Assembly (NCBI GenBank): GCA_002347935.1
Contig: DDYK01000061.1
Location: 27,484 to 32,806, forward strand
Length of the DNA: 5,323 bases
DNA from: Actinobacteria bacterium UBA2236
GTDB lineage: Bacteria; Actinomycetota; Actinomycetes; Nanopelagicales; Nanopelagicaceae
Direction: 5' to 3'
In this document: positions 1 to 5,323 of the stretch, piece by piece
Position numbering within the stretch: the stretch's first letter is position 1
How the letters are laid out: each line of letters begins with the position of its first letter
Translations under genes and position numbers: made by a program
Notes under the pieces: model-generated
What the model was told of the DNA's origin: nothing
Databases searched by the model: none
What the model saw: the letters and a program-made list of their open reading frames with translations, nothing else

Positions 1-816
1 GGCGATGGTGGTGATTTAACAACGCCATTTGCTAAAGGTGGATATGAAATTGCTGCTATGGCCGCAGGTGGAGCAATTGAATTATTTGAAGCAGTCCTAA
101 ACGGTGATGTTGATAATGGATATGCACTAATTAGACCGCCAGGTCATCATGCAGTCTCTCAAACCGGGATGGGTTATTGCATCTTTTCAAATCTTGCAGT
201 TGCTATTGCAGTAGCAAAGAAGACTCATAATAAGGATCTACGCGTGGCCGTAGTTGACTGGGATGTTCATCATGGAAATGGCACTGAATCAATTTTCTTA
301 AACGATTCAAGTGTATTGACGATCTCACTTCACCAAGATCAGCTATATCCCCATGACACAGGCGGCGTTGATGTTGTTGGAGTTGGAACTAATATCAACA
401 TTCCACTTCCGCCAGGAACAGGCCATGGTGGGTATTACTACGCATTTGATGAAGTTGTAATTCCTGCAATCAAGCAATTTAAGCCAGATATTATCGCTGT
501 TGCTTCAGGTTTTGATTCGTCAGTTTATGATCCATTAGGAAGAATGTTGGTCACTGCTGAAGGTTATCGAGTGATGACTAGAAAGCTGATGGATGTGGCT
601 AACCAAGTTTGTTCAGGGAAATTAATGATGACCCATGAAGGTGGATATAGCGCCTCATATGCGCCATTTTGTGGACTCTTTGTTTTAGAGGAGCTAAGTG
701 GAGTCAAGAAGCTAGTTGATCCATTTGCCCATGGAAATAATTACCCTGGTCATGAGCTAAAAGAGCATGAGAGAAGAATTGTTGATCAAGCCAAGAAATT
801 GGTAAGAAATTTATGA
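1..816 (+). CDS. Class II histone-deacetylase-like zinc hydrolase, 3' part (5' end outside window)
   Basis: Zinc-dependent amidohydrolase of the histone deacetylase / acetoin-utilization / acetylpolyamine hydrolase superfamily, expected in the cytoplasm, removing acyl groups from acylated lysines or small amines; the substrate cannot be read from sequence. The frame is open from base 1, so 271 residues are visible and roughly the first 100 of a typical 360-380 are missing; the ATG at 58 is internal. Numbering from base 1, the tandem active-site histidines are H49-H50 in RPPGHH, the zinc ligands are D88 and H90 in DWDVHHGNGT plus D172 in GFDSS, and the transition-state tyrosine is Y216 in HEGGYS. 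RPPGHHA, the GMGYCIFSN stretch and DPLGRM resemble class II rather than AcuC-type proteins. All catalytic residues are present, so the enzyme should be active. Its TGA overlaps the next gene's start (ATGA at 813-816), pointing to co-transcription. The family is certain; class and substrate less so. Confidence 0.93.
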   Translation, partial: GDGGDLTTPFAKGGYEIAAMAAGGAIELFEAVLNGDVDNGYALIRPPGHHAVSQTGMGYCIFSNLAVAIAVAKKTHNKDLRVAVVDWDVHHGNGTESIFLNDSSVLTISLHQDQLYPHDTGGVDVVGVGTNINIPLPPGTGHGGYYYAFDEVVIPAIKQFKPDIIAVASGFDSSVYDPLGRMLVTAEGYRVMTRKLMDVANQVCSGKLMMTHEGGYSASYAPFCGLFVLEELSGVKKLVDPFAHGNNYPGHELKEHERRIVDQAKKLVRNL

Positions 817-1454
817 GCTTGCCTCCTGGCGAGATAGGTCCCGGTGAGTTCTATCCAGTTGTAGGAGTAGGCCCTCATCCCAAGCCTTGGCCCAGTGATG
901 AACATTTCGATCCTGAACTACTTGAAAATGGGGATCGCCGTAATGTGCTTGATAAATATCGTTACTGGAAAGTTGAAGCAATCGTAGATGAATTAAATAC
1001 CAAACGACATAGCCTTCGAATAGCGATTGAGAATTGGCAACACGATTTGAATATTGGCTCGGTGGTAAGAACTGCTAATGCTTTCAATGTAGCGAGCGTT
1101 CATATTGTTGGAAAACGAGATTGGAATCGGCGCGGGGCAATGGTCACAGATAAGTATTTAACTGTCATTCACCATGCCACCATTGCTGAATTCAAAAGCT
1201 GGGCTGATGATAATAAAGTGGAGATCATCGGTATTGATAATTTAGAGATTTCCAAGCCGTTAGAGAGCGCTAAATTGCCTAAAGAATCTGTGTTATTTCT
1301 CGGTCAAGAAGGAGCTGGAATGTCTGATGAAGCAGTTGCAGTCTGTAGCCAAGTCTTATCAATCAAGCAATATGGCTCAACTAGGTCTATGAATGCCTCT
1401 GCTGCTGGCGCTATTGCTATGTATGCCTGGGCAATGCAACATTTACATAAGTAA
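813..1454 (+). CDS. TrmH/SpoU-family RNA 2'-O-ribose methyltransferase
   Basis: SPOUT-fold, AdoMet-dependent methyltransferase that methylates the ribose 2'-OH of a tRNA or rRNA nucleotide; the target is not predictable. Of 213 residues, the three SpoU motifs lie in order: motif 1 at about 80-91 (NIGSVVRTANAF, catalytic-type Arg86), motif 2 at about 163-171 (LGQEGAGMS) and motif 3 at about 184-198 (IKQYGSTRSMNASAA), which forms the knotted AdoMet site. The N-terminal ~65 residues (GVGPHPKPWP; GDRRNVLDKYRYW) are not an L30e-like RNA-binding domain; they match an extension I recall from actinobacterial homologues. The ATG sits inside the previous gene's stop (ATGA) with no strong Shine-Dalgarno, which favours termination-reinitiation. 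The start is supported because the conserved N-terminal block begins soon after it. The 3' end overlaps the convergent phosphatase gene by 12 bases. Family is very secure; it is not clearly RlmB, TrmL or TrmH proper. Confidence 0.95.
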   Translation: MSLPPGEIGPGEFYPVVGVGPHPKPWPSDEHFDPELLENGDRRNVLDKYRYWKVEAIVDELNTKRHSLRIAIENWQHDLNIGSVVRTANAFNVASVHIVGKRDWNRRGAMVTDKYLTVIHHATIAEFKSWADDNKVEIIGIDNLEISKPLESAKLPKESVLFLGQEGAGMSDEAVAVCSQVLSIKQYGSTRSMNASAAGAIAMYAWAMQHLHK

Positions 1455-1946
1455 TTGCGCTATAAGCCCATCTGTTGCTCTCTCCACCATTTCTAAAACT
1501 TCTTCAAATGCTGAATCGGGCAGCGAGTATGGATCTGGGACCTCCAGTGAATCAGGATTACTTGGATCAAACTGCCTTAAGCAATAGATCTTGCGTTCTT
1601 CTTCCTGGCTTGTGACATATTTACTCACCTCTGCATGATTATCTCTATCCATCACCAAAACCAAATCGGCAGCTACAAGGCGAGAGTAATTAAATTGCGA
1701 CGCAATATGTTCAAATGAGTATCCAGCCTTCTCCCAAGTTCTCTTAGATGGGGGATTTGGTCCTTGCCCAACATGCCAATTTGAAGTACCAGCGGAATCA
1801 ACAAATACTTTTGGGTTCTCCAGCTTTGCAACTTTATTGGCAAGAACGGCTGCCGCCATAGGTGAACGGCAGATATTGCCATAGCAGACCATGGTGATTA
1901 TTAAATTCTCGCGCCCTTTAAGAAAAGAGAGGTCTATCAGGCTCAC
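1443..1946 (-). CDS. Low-molecular-weight protein-tyrosine phosphatase (PtpA-like)
   Basis: Cytoplasmic LMW phosphatase that hydrolyses phosphotyrosine through a cysteinyl-phosphate intermediate. Of 167 residues, the P-loop C(X)5R is C21-R27 (VCYGNICRSP), with nucleophile Cys21, phosphate-binding Arg27 and Ser28. The general-acid aspartate is D138 in the DPY motif (VPDPY). The DSAGTSNWHVG block (50-60) and LRQFDPSNPD followed by DPY and the SAFEEVLEMVE helix resemble Mycobacterium tuberculosis PtpA. This favours a phosphatase over an ArsC arsenate reductase, although the fold is shared. The start is GTG (1946-1944), overlapping the TPR gene's TAG by one base (TAGTG). An ATG at residue 19 would delete most of strand beta-1 before the P-loop, so the GTG is preferred. 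No strong Shine-Dalgarno precedes it (GAAG only), consistent with coupling to the TPR gene. The last four codons overlap trmH on the opposite strand. No tyrosine kinase is visible nearby, so the substrate is unknown. Confidence 0.93.
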   Translation of the reverse strand: MSLIDLSFLKGRENLIITMVCYGNICRSPMAAAVLANKVAKLENPKVFVDSAGTSNWHVGQGPNPPSKRTWEKAGYSFEHIASQFNYSRLVAADLVLVMDRDNHAEVSKYVTSQEEERKIYCLRQFDPSNPDSLEVPDPYSLPDSAFEEVLEMVERATDGLIAQLLM

Positions 1947-2884
1947 TAATCTTCAATAATCTCTGAAACTGATTTGATTCTGCGTTCAATTTCAATCGCC
2001 TCATCTGATCGGCCAAGGGTATGGAGAATTGCTGCAATTCTGCGCTCAATTGAGACAATAAATTCAAAGTCTTTTGAATCGGCCTCAGCTGCAGTATCTA
2101 GAACTCGCTCTAGGGTGGCTAATCCTTCATAAACCTCACCTGATAAAACTTGGGCTTTACCAAGTTCAAATGAAGCATAAGTCAGGCGGCGTTGATCATG
2201 AGCGGTTGTAAAAACATCAACAGCCTTTTGGGCTGCAGTTAAAGCAGAGTCGGCATCACCAAGTTCGGTATAGCAATGAGCAATTTTTTGATCGCATCTT
2301 GCAACATGAATCACTTCTTTAGCATCTTTAAAATATTTCCTTGCCTCAAAGAAAGCCTCAAGTGCTTTTTCATACATCTTCTGTTCTCTAAAGGCACAGC
2401 CAATTAAATGAAAGTCTGTCGCTGCTCCTAGCTCATTGCCATCAATTAAATGTTCGCGGGCGCACTCTTGCATGCAATCAATGGTGTTTTGATATTCCTT
2501 GGAACTGAACCACCATTCGCCAAGAGTGCAGGCTAATTCAAGTGCCATTGGTGATTTATTCTCTCGAAGCAACTCCACAGCCTTACTCATGGCAGTTGCA
2601 GCTTCATTCATTCGCTTTAATTGATTTAAGTTATACCCAATCGCTGAATAAGCCTGCGCTAACCCCTCGCTAGGGGCTGAAGTTCCAAGCTCTGAATAAA
2701 TATCGCGAGCTGTTTCGGCAAGAGCTAGGGCTTCATCGTATTGGCCACGAGCATAAATTCGTGCGCTTAATTCGTAATAAGTACTGGCTCGATCTACGCC
2801 TTGAGTTTCAGGAATTCTTTCCCACAACATTTCTTCAGTAATGATTTCATCATTAACTTCATCTTCGTTGTGCTCGTCGGCCAA
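1946..2884 (-). CDS. Tetratricopeptide-repeat protein
   Basis: A 312-residue protein built almost wholly of paired helices of TPR type; such proteins are protein-protein scaffolds and no enzymatic motif is visible. An acidic N-terminal tail (about 1-30, rich in Asp/Glu) precedes degenerate repeats at about 32-65 (YYELSARIYARGQYDEALALAE), 75-108 (AYSAIGYNLNQLKRMNEAA), 115-147, 155-187 (LIGCAFREQKMYEKALEAF), 195-227 (IAHCYTELGDADSALTAAQKA), 235-268 and 280-310 (LGRSDEAIEI). There is no signal peptide or membrane segment, so it is probably cytosolic. The start is inferred as TTG (2884-2882): the frame is open back to a TAA at 2950-2948 but holds no ATG or GTG in that stretch, and GGGGA sits 6 bases upstream as a ribosome site. 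The alternative is ATG at residue 19, which would remove only the acidic tail. The TAG stop overlaps the phosphatase GTG by one base, suggesting the two proteins are made together. The specific role is unknown. Confidence 0.86.
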   Translation of the reverse strand: MADEHNEDEVNDEIITEEMLWERIPETQGVDRASTYYELSARIYARGQYDEALALAETARDIYSELGTSAPSEGLAQAYSAIGYNLNQLKRMNEAATAMSKAVELLRENKSPMALELACTLGEWWFSSKEYQNTIDCMQECAREHLIDGNELGAATDFHLIGCAFREQKMYEKALEAFFEARKYFKDAKEVIHVARCDQKIAHCYTELGDADSALTAAQKAVDVFTTAHDQRRLTYASFELGKAQVLSGEVYEGLATLERVLDTAAEADSKDFEFIVSIERRIAAILHTLGRSDEAIEIERRIKSVSEIIED

Positions 2885-2966
2885 AACACTTCCCCATTCA
2901 CTAGTAGCGCTGCGAATAAGCCTTAACTTATCAGGTGTTAAATGAACTTAGCTTTAAAACTCCCGA
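2885..2966 (-). other. 82-base spacer between protease and TPR gene, both read leftward
   Basis: Non-coding gap downstream of the protease TAA and upstream of the TPR TTG. It holds the TPR ribosome site (GGGGA at about 2895-2891). It also holds a short inverted repeat read leftward, ATAAG-TTAAGG-CTTAT at about 2931-2916, with a 5 bp A/T-rich stem and no following T-run, too weak to call a terminator. A TTAACA hexamer at 2941-2936 resembles a -35 box, but the matching -10 position (TATTCG) is poor. I therefore cannot decide whether the TPR/phosphatase pair has its own promoter or depends on the protease transcript. Confidence 0.4.
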
Positions 2967-4076
2967 TTATTGTGAGTCGGCCCTGCCCAGCACCACCACG
3001 AAGGTCTTTGATCCTCCGCCAGGCATATCTACTGTGACTTTAATGCTCTCGCCGGGGGCAAAGGAGCGGACTCTGACAATGGCAGTTATCAGATCATTGA
3101 TTTTCTTTCCCTCAATCTCTCTAATAACAGCACCGGCTGGAATTCCTGCCTTCTCTGCAGCTTCACCGGCAACTAAACGCAAAATCTTTGCACCAAGCCC
3201 GGTATAGCTAGAATCAAAATTAACGCCTAGAAACGGTCTAGATGATTTCCCAGTAGCGATAATTTCATCAACAACTCGCTTTGCCTGATTGATAGGAATC
3301 GAAAATCCAAGCCCGATAGATCCAGATGTTCCAGAACTGAGAGTGGCAATAGCAGAGTTAATTCCTACTAGCGCTCCAGTTCCATCAACTAAAGGACCTC
3401 CTGAGTTTCCAGGATTAATTGCTGCATCAGTTTGAATTGCATCAATAAATGATTCTGCGCCTAAGCTTCCTGTCGTAACAGGTCTATTTAAGGCTGACAC
3501 AATTCCACTAGTTACAGTTCCTGATAATCCAAGCGGAGAACCAAATGCAACAACTGGTTCTCCAATTACTAAACTGTTTGAGTTGCCAACTGATATTACC
3601 TTTAGGTTTCCGCGTTCAATTCTTAGAACAGCAATGTCATAAGTGCTATCTCTTCCCACAATTGTGGCTTTTTCATAGTCGCCATTATTTAACTCAACTC
3701 TTACGCTGCCAGATGTTGCAGCTGATTCAATAACATGATTATTAGTAATGATAAAAGATGAAGAGGCACTTGTGCGATAGATAACTCCAGAGCCACTGCC
3801 ACTTCCAGATGCTGCGCTAACTGCAATCGAAACCACTGAGGGTGAGACTTCTGCAGCAATGCTCTCTACATTAACCCCAGATCCTGAAACCTCCATTAGG
3901 GTGCGAGTTTTTATGCAACTACCATTAGTTGCCGAATAAAGCGCTTTAGTTCGATTATCTACACATACCTTGGTTGGGGGCATATCTGGAGTGACAGCCA
4001 CAGCCACACTGCCAGCGACAAAAGCGCCTGCGATAAAGCCAAGCACTACCTTGCTAAATGTAGATAAATTTTTCAT
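2967..4076 (-). CDS. HtrA/DegP-like S1C serine protease with one PDZ domain
   Basis: Extracytoplasmic trypsin-like protease/chaperone of the HtrA family, acting on misfolded envelope or secreted proteins. It has 369 residues. A short basic N-terminus and a hydrophobic stretch (10-29) form a signal peptide or uncleaved anchor, with a possible cleavage site near AVA at 25-27. A segment with two cysteines (C38, C54) follows. The protease domain spans about 70-265 with the triad H114 (TNNHVI), D147 (YDIAVL) and S225 (NPGNSGGP); GSPLGLSGTVTSGIVSA (179-195) and GFSIPI (257-262) are typical. One PDZ domain follows (about 278-363), beginning RPFLGV with the AEKAGIPAGAVI core. All catalytic residues are intact. 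The ATG start is favoured because the signal peptide begins directly there; the upstream ribosome site is weak (AGG 8 bases before). The organisation resembles actinobacterial HtrA/PepD proteins, but the N-terminal cytoplasmic extension of some of those is absent. It is divergent to the MFS gene. Confidence 0.95.
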   Translation of the reverse strand: MKNLSTFSKVVLGFIAGAFVAGSVAVAVTPDMPPTKVCVDNRTKALYSATNGSCIKTRTLMEVSGSGVNVESIAAEVSPSVVSIAVSAASGSGSGSGVIYRTSASSSFIITNNHVIESAATSGSVRVELNNGDYEKATIVGRDSTYDIAVLRIERGNLKVISVGNSNSLVIGEPVVAFGSPLGLSGTVTSGIVSALNRPVTTGSLGAESFIDAIQTDAAINPGNSGGPLVDGTGALVGINSAIATLSSGTSGSIGLGFSIPINQAKRVVDEIIATGKSSRPFLGVNFDSSYTGLGAKILRLVAGEAAEKAGIPAGAVIREIEGKKINDLITAIVRVRSFAPGESIKVTVDMPGGGSKTFVVVLGRADSQ

Positions 4077-4120
4077 CCGCCAAACCTAACCACTAATTTC
4101 TGAAAAAAGGCCTAGAAATA

Positions 4121-4149
4121 ATTTAACCTGGACTGAGTAGACTTCGCAA
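4121..4149 (-). promoter_or_regulatory. Candidate promoter for the protease gene
   Basis: Read leftward, TTGCGA (4149-4144, 4 of 6 to TTGACA) is followed after 17 bases by TTAAAT (4126-4121, 4 of 6 to TATAAT). The overlapping TAAATT at 4125-4120 also fits the actinobacterial TAnnnT -10. Either would start transcription near 4114-4113, giving a leader of about 37 bases before the ATG at 4076. The match is by eye only in an A/T-rich spacer, so chance is a real alternative. Confidence 0.3.
4138..4143 (+). promoter_or_regulatory. Candidate -10 element for the MFS gene, nearly leaderless
   Basis: TAGACT fits the actinobacterial TAnnnT -10 pattern and lies 9 bases before the ATG at 4153. Transcription would begin at about 4150, leaving a leader of roughly 0-3 bases. 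This agrees with the lack of a Shine-Dalgarno sequence before that ATG. No recognisable -35 hexamer lies 16-18 bases upstream. A second -10-like AATAAT at 4117-4122 would instead give a leader of about 25 bases. Confidence 0.28.
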
Positions 4150-4152
4150 GTT

Positions 4153-5323
4153 ATGGATTTTGCCCTAGGCCGTGCGCGCATAGCCATCACTGTGACTTTT
4201 ATCATTAACGGCTTTAGCGCTGGAAGCTTTGTGGCAAGAATCCCAGATTTTAAAAGAATTCTAGATATTTCAAATTCAACCCTTGGTCTCTCTCTGCTCT
4301 TTGTATCAGCAGGGGTATTTCTAGCCCTTAAACCTGCTGGAAAGTATTCAGCAAAATTTGGTAGCCAACCAATTATATTCTTTTCAACAATTGCATTAGC
4401 GATCTCTTACTTACTACTTGGTTTTCTATTCTCACTTACCTGGTTCTGGATTACTTTATTTATCTTTGGATTTGTAATTGCAACCCAAGATGTCGCTATG
4501 AATGCTCATGCGGTTGTAGTTGAACAACGCGCAGGGCGACGATTAATGAGTGTATTTCATGCCATGTTCTCCCTTGGTACATTATTCGGTGGAATATTAG
4601 GTGGAGTATTTTCGCAGTTTGAGATTACGCCGCTGATTCAAGCCTCATTACTTGCTCTTCTTTACATCCTTGCGGCATTCCTATTGCGACCAATGCTTCT
4701 CCCTGCCTCTGCTGATACTCACCACTTTGGAGATGAGAAGAGAGCTAAACATCCCTTTATCTTTGCCATATTAGGCCTCTTTGGTTTGTTTGCAGCTTTA
4801 AGTGAGGGAGCAGCAGGTGATTGGGGCGGGGTCTTGGCTCGTGAAACCTTTGGTGCATCCCCCTTCATTTCAACTCTTCCTTACATTGTCTTCTGCACAG
4901 CGATGATTATTGGTCGACTATCTGGTGATTATCTTGCCCACCGTTTTGGCGCATCGAAAGTTATTGCAGCAGGTGGTGTTATTGCTGGAACTGGACTGAG
5001 CGCAGGGTTATTAATCGGCGGGATACCAGCAATTATGGTCGCTTGGTTCTTGCTTGGAATTGGTTTATCGGTAGTTATTCCTTTGATGTTTAGCGCTGCT
5101 GGAACTATTGCTTTGACTAATTACTCTGGAGTGATCGCTCCCTCTGAAGCAGTTGCAAAGGTGTCTGGCGTTTCCTACTTTGGCTTTGTTATTGGTCCCC
5201 CGCTTATTGGATTTATTGCAGATGCATTTGAGTTGCGCTGGACTTTAATGTTGTTAGCAGCGCTTTCTTATCTTCTCATCCTTGCCTCTAGATATGCCAG
5301 GGAGTTTGCATTCCAGGTCAGAT
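4153..5323 (+). CDS. MFS transporter, MosC/YbjJ-like, 3' end outside window
   Basis: Inner-membrane major facilitator superfamily transporter, probably a secondary exporter or symporter; substrate unknown. The frame is open from ATG 4153 to the right edge with 390 codons and no stop. Twelve hydrophobic segments can be placed at about 10-30, 45-60, 73-92, 95-115, 133-155, 160-178, 201-217, 238-256, 268-290, 293-316, 338-358 and 365-385. A charged central loop (about 188-200, HHFGDEKRAKH) separates the two halves. Diagnostic for the MosC/YbjJ subgroup as I know it are DVAMNAHAVVVEQ (113-125) with SVFHAMFSLG (133-142), and SEGAAGDW (217-224). A motif-A-like loop, GRLSGDYLAHRFG (254-266), follows segment 8. 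Since family members run to about 390-410 residues, the stop is probably just past the edge. The start is the first in-frame ATG after the divergent spacer and precedes segment 1 by ten residues, as expected. There is no good ribosome site, hence possible leaderless translation. Confidence 0.9.
   Translation, partial: MDFALGRARIAITVTFIINGFSAGSFVARIPDFKRILDISNSTLGLSLLFVSAGVFLALKPAGKYSAKFGSQPIIFFSTIALAISYLLLGFLFSLTWFWITLFIFGFVIATQDVAMNAHAVVVEQRAGRRLMSVFHAMFSLGTLFGGILGGVFSQFEITPLIQASLLALLYILAAFLLRPMLLPASADTHHFGDEKRAKHPFIFAILGLFGLFAALSEGAAGDWGGVLARETFGASPFISTLPYIVFCTAMIIGRLSGDYLAHRFGASKVIAAGGVIAGTGLSAGLLIGGIPAIMVAWFLLGIGLSVVIPLMFSAAGTIALTNYSGVIAPSEAVAKVSGVSYFGFVIGPPLIGFIADAFELRWTLMLLAALSYLLILASRYAREFAFQVR

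Noticed and set aside
58..60. ATG at 58 as the true start of the deacetylase-like gene
   Set aside because: The frame is open to base 1 and the upstream residues (GDGGDLTTPF...) read as class II HDAC sequence, so the gene begins outside the window.
1393..1587. Plus-strand ORF of 64 codons across the trmH/phosphatase junction
   Set aside because: It lies in another frame of the trmH 3' end and antisense to the phosphatase, with serine-rich low-complexity translation and no ribosome site or known motif.
1673..1882. Minus-strand ORF of 69 codons inside the phosphatase gene
   Set aside because: Alternative frame of a well-supported gene; it covers the same DNA as the P-loop region and shows no family features.
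1443..1946. Arsenate reductase (ArsC, LMW-phosphatase fold) as the product
   Set aside because: The DPY motif, the WHVG block and PtpA-like C-terminal half fit a phosphatase, and no arsenic-resistance genes are nearby.
2916..2931. Inverted repeat ATAAG...CTTAT as a terminator after the protease gene
   Set aside because: The stem is only 5 bp, A/T-rich and lacks a T-run; such repeats arise by chance at this base composition.
2913..2941. TTAACA / TATTCG as a promoter for the TPR gene
   Set aside because: The -35 is acceptable but the -10 matches only three of six bases, so it is not supported as a feature.
2935..3207. Plus-strand ORF of 90 codons opposite the protease PDZ region
   Set aside because: Antisense to a strongly supported coding region; the translation mirrors the PDZ codons and has no independent motif.
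3545..3733. Plus-strand ORF of 62 codons rich in Leu/Gln opposite the protease domain
   Set aside because: Antisense shadow of Asn/Ser/Val-rich protease codons; no ribosome site.

Overview
The window looks like a piece of a compact, AT-leaning actinobacterial chromosome. G+C is around 43% on the first line counted by eye and similar elsewhere. The TrmH-family methyltransferase carries the N-terminal block (GVGPHPKPWP, then GDRRNVLDKYRYW) that I know from actinobacterial homologues. The phosphatase reads like the mycobacterial PtpA type. Tight packing with overlapping genes at this G+C fits streamlined freshwater Actinobacteria (acI/Nanopelagicales type). That placement is inference from protein flavour and composition, not a database match.

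Layout: six protein genes and no RNA genes, mobile elements, CRISPR arrays or long repeats. Positions 1-1454 (+) hold the 3' part of a class II histone-deacetylase-like zinc hydrolase, overlapping by ATGA with a SpoU/TrmH RNA 2'-O-ribose methyltransferase. Tail to tail with this pair, and overlapping it by 12 bases, is a minus-strand group read from 4076 down to 1443. It comprises a secreted HtrA-like serine protease with a PDZ domain, a TPR-repeat protein (TTG start), and a low-molecular-weight tyrosine phosphatase (GTG start, joined to the TPR gene by a one-base TAGTG overlap). A 76-base divergent spacer separates the protease from a plus-strand MosC/YbjJ-like MFS transporter, which is cut by the right edge with 390 codons visible. 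No stretch of more than 300 bases lacks a gene; the largest gaps are 82 bases (2885-2966) and 76 bases (4077-4152).

How the genes relate: HDAC-like plus TrmH, and TPR plus phosphatase, are each likely translationally coupled pairs. The protease may share a transcript with the TPR and phosphatase genes, since no convincing terminator lies between them, but this is not proven. No gene here is an obvious defence, mobile or biosynthetic module. Most are housekeeping or regulatory families with good motif support. The less explained points are the coupled TPR/phosphatase pair, the two-cysteine segment ahead of the HtrA protease domain, and the overlapping convergent gene ends.
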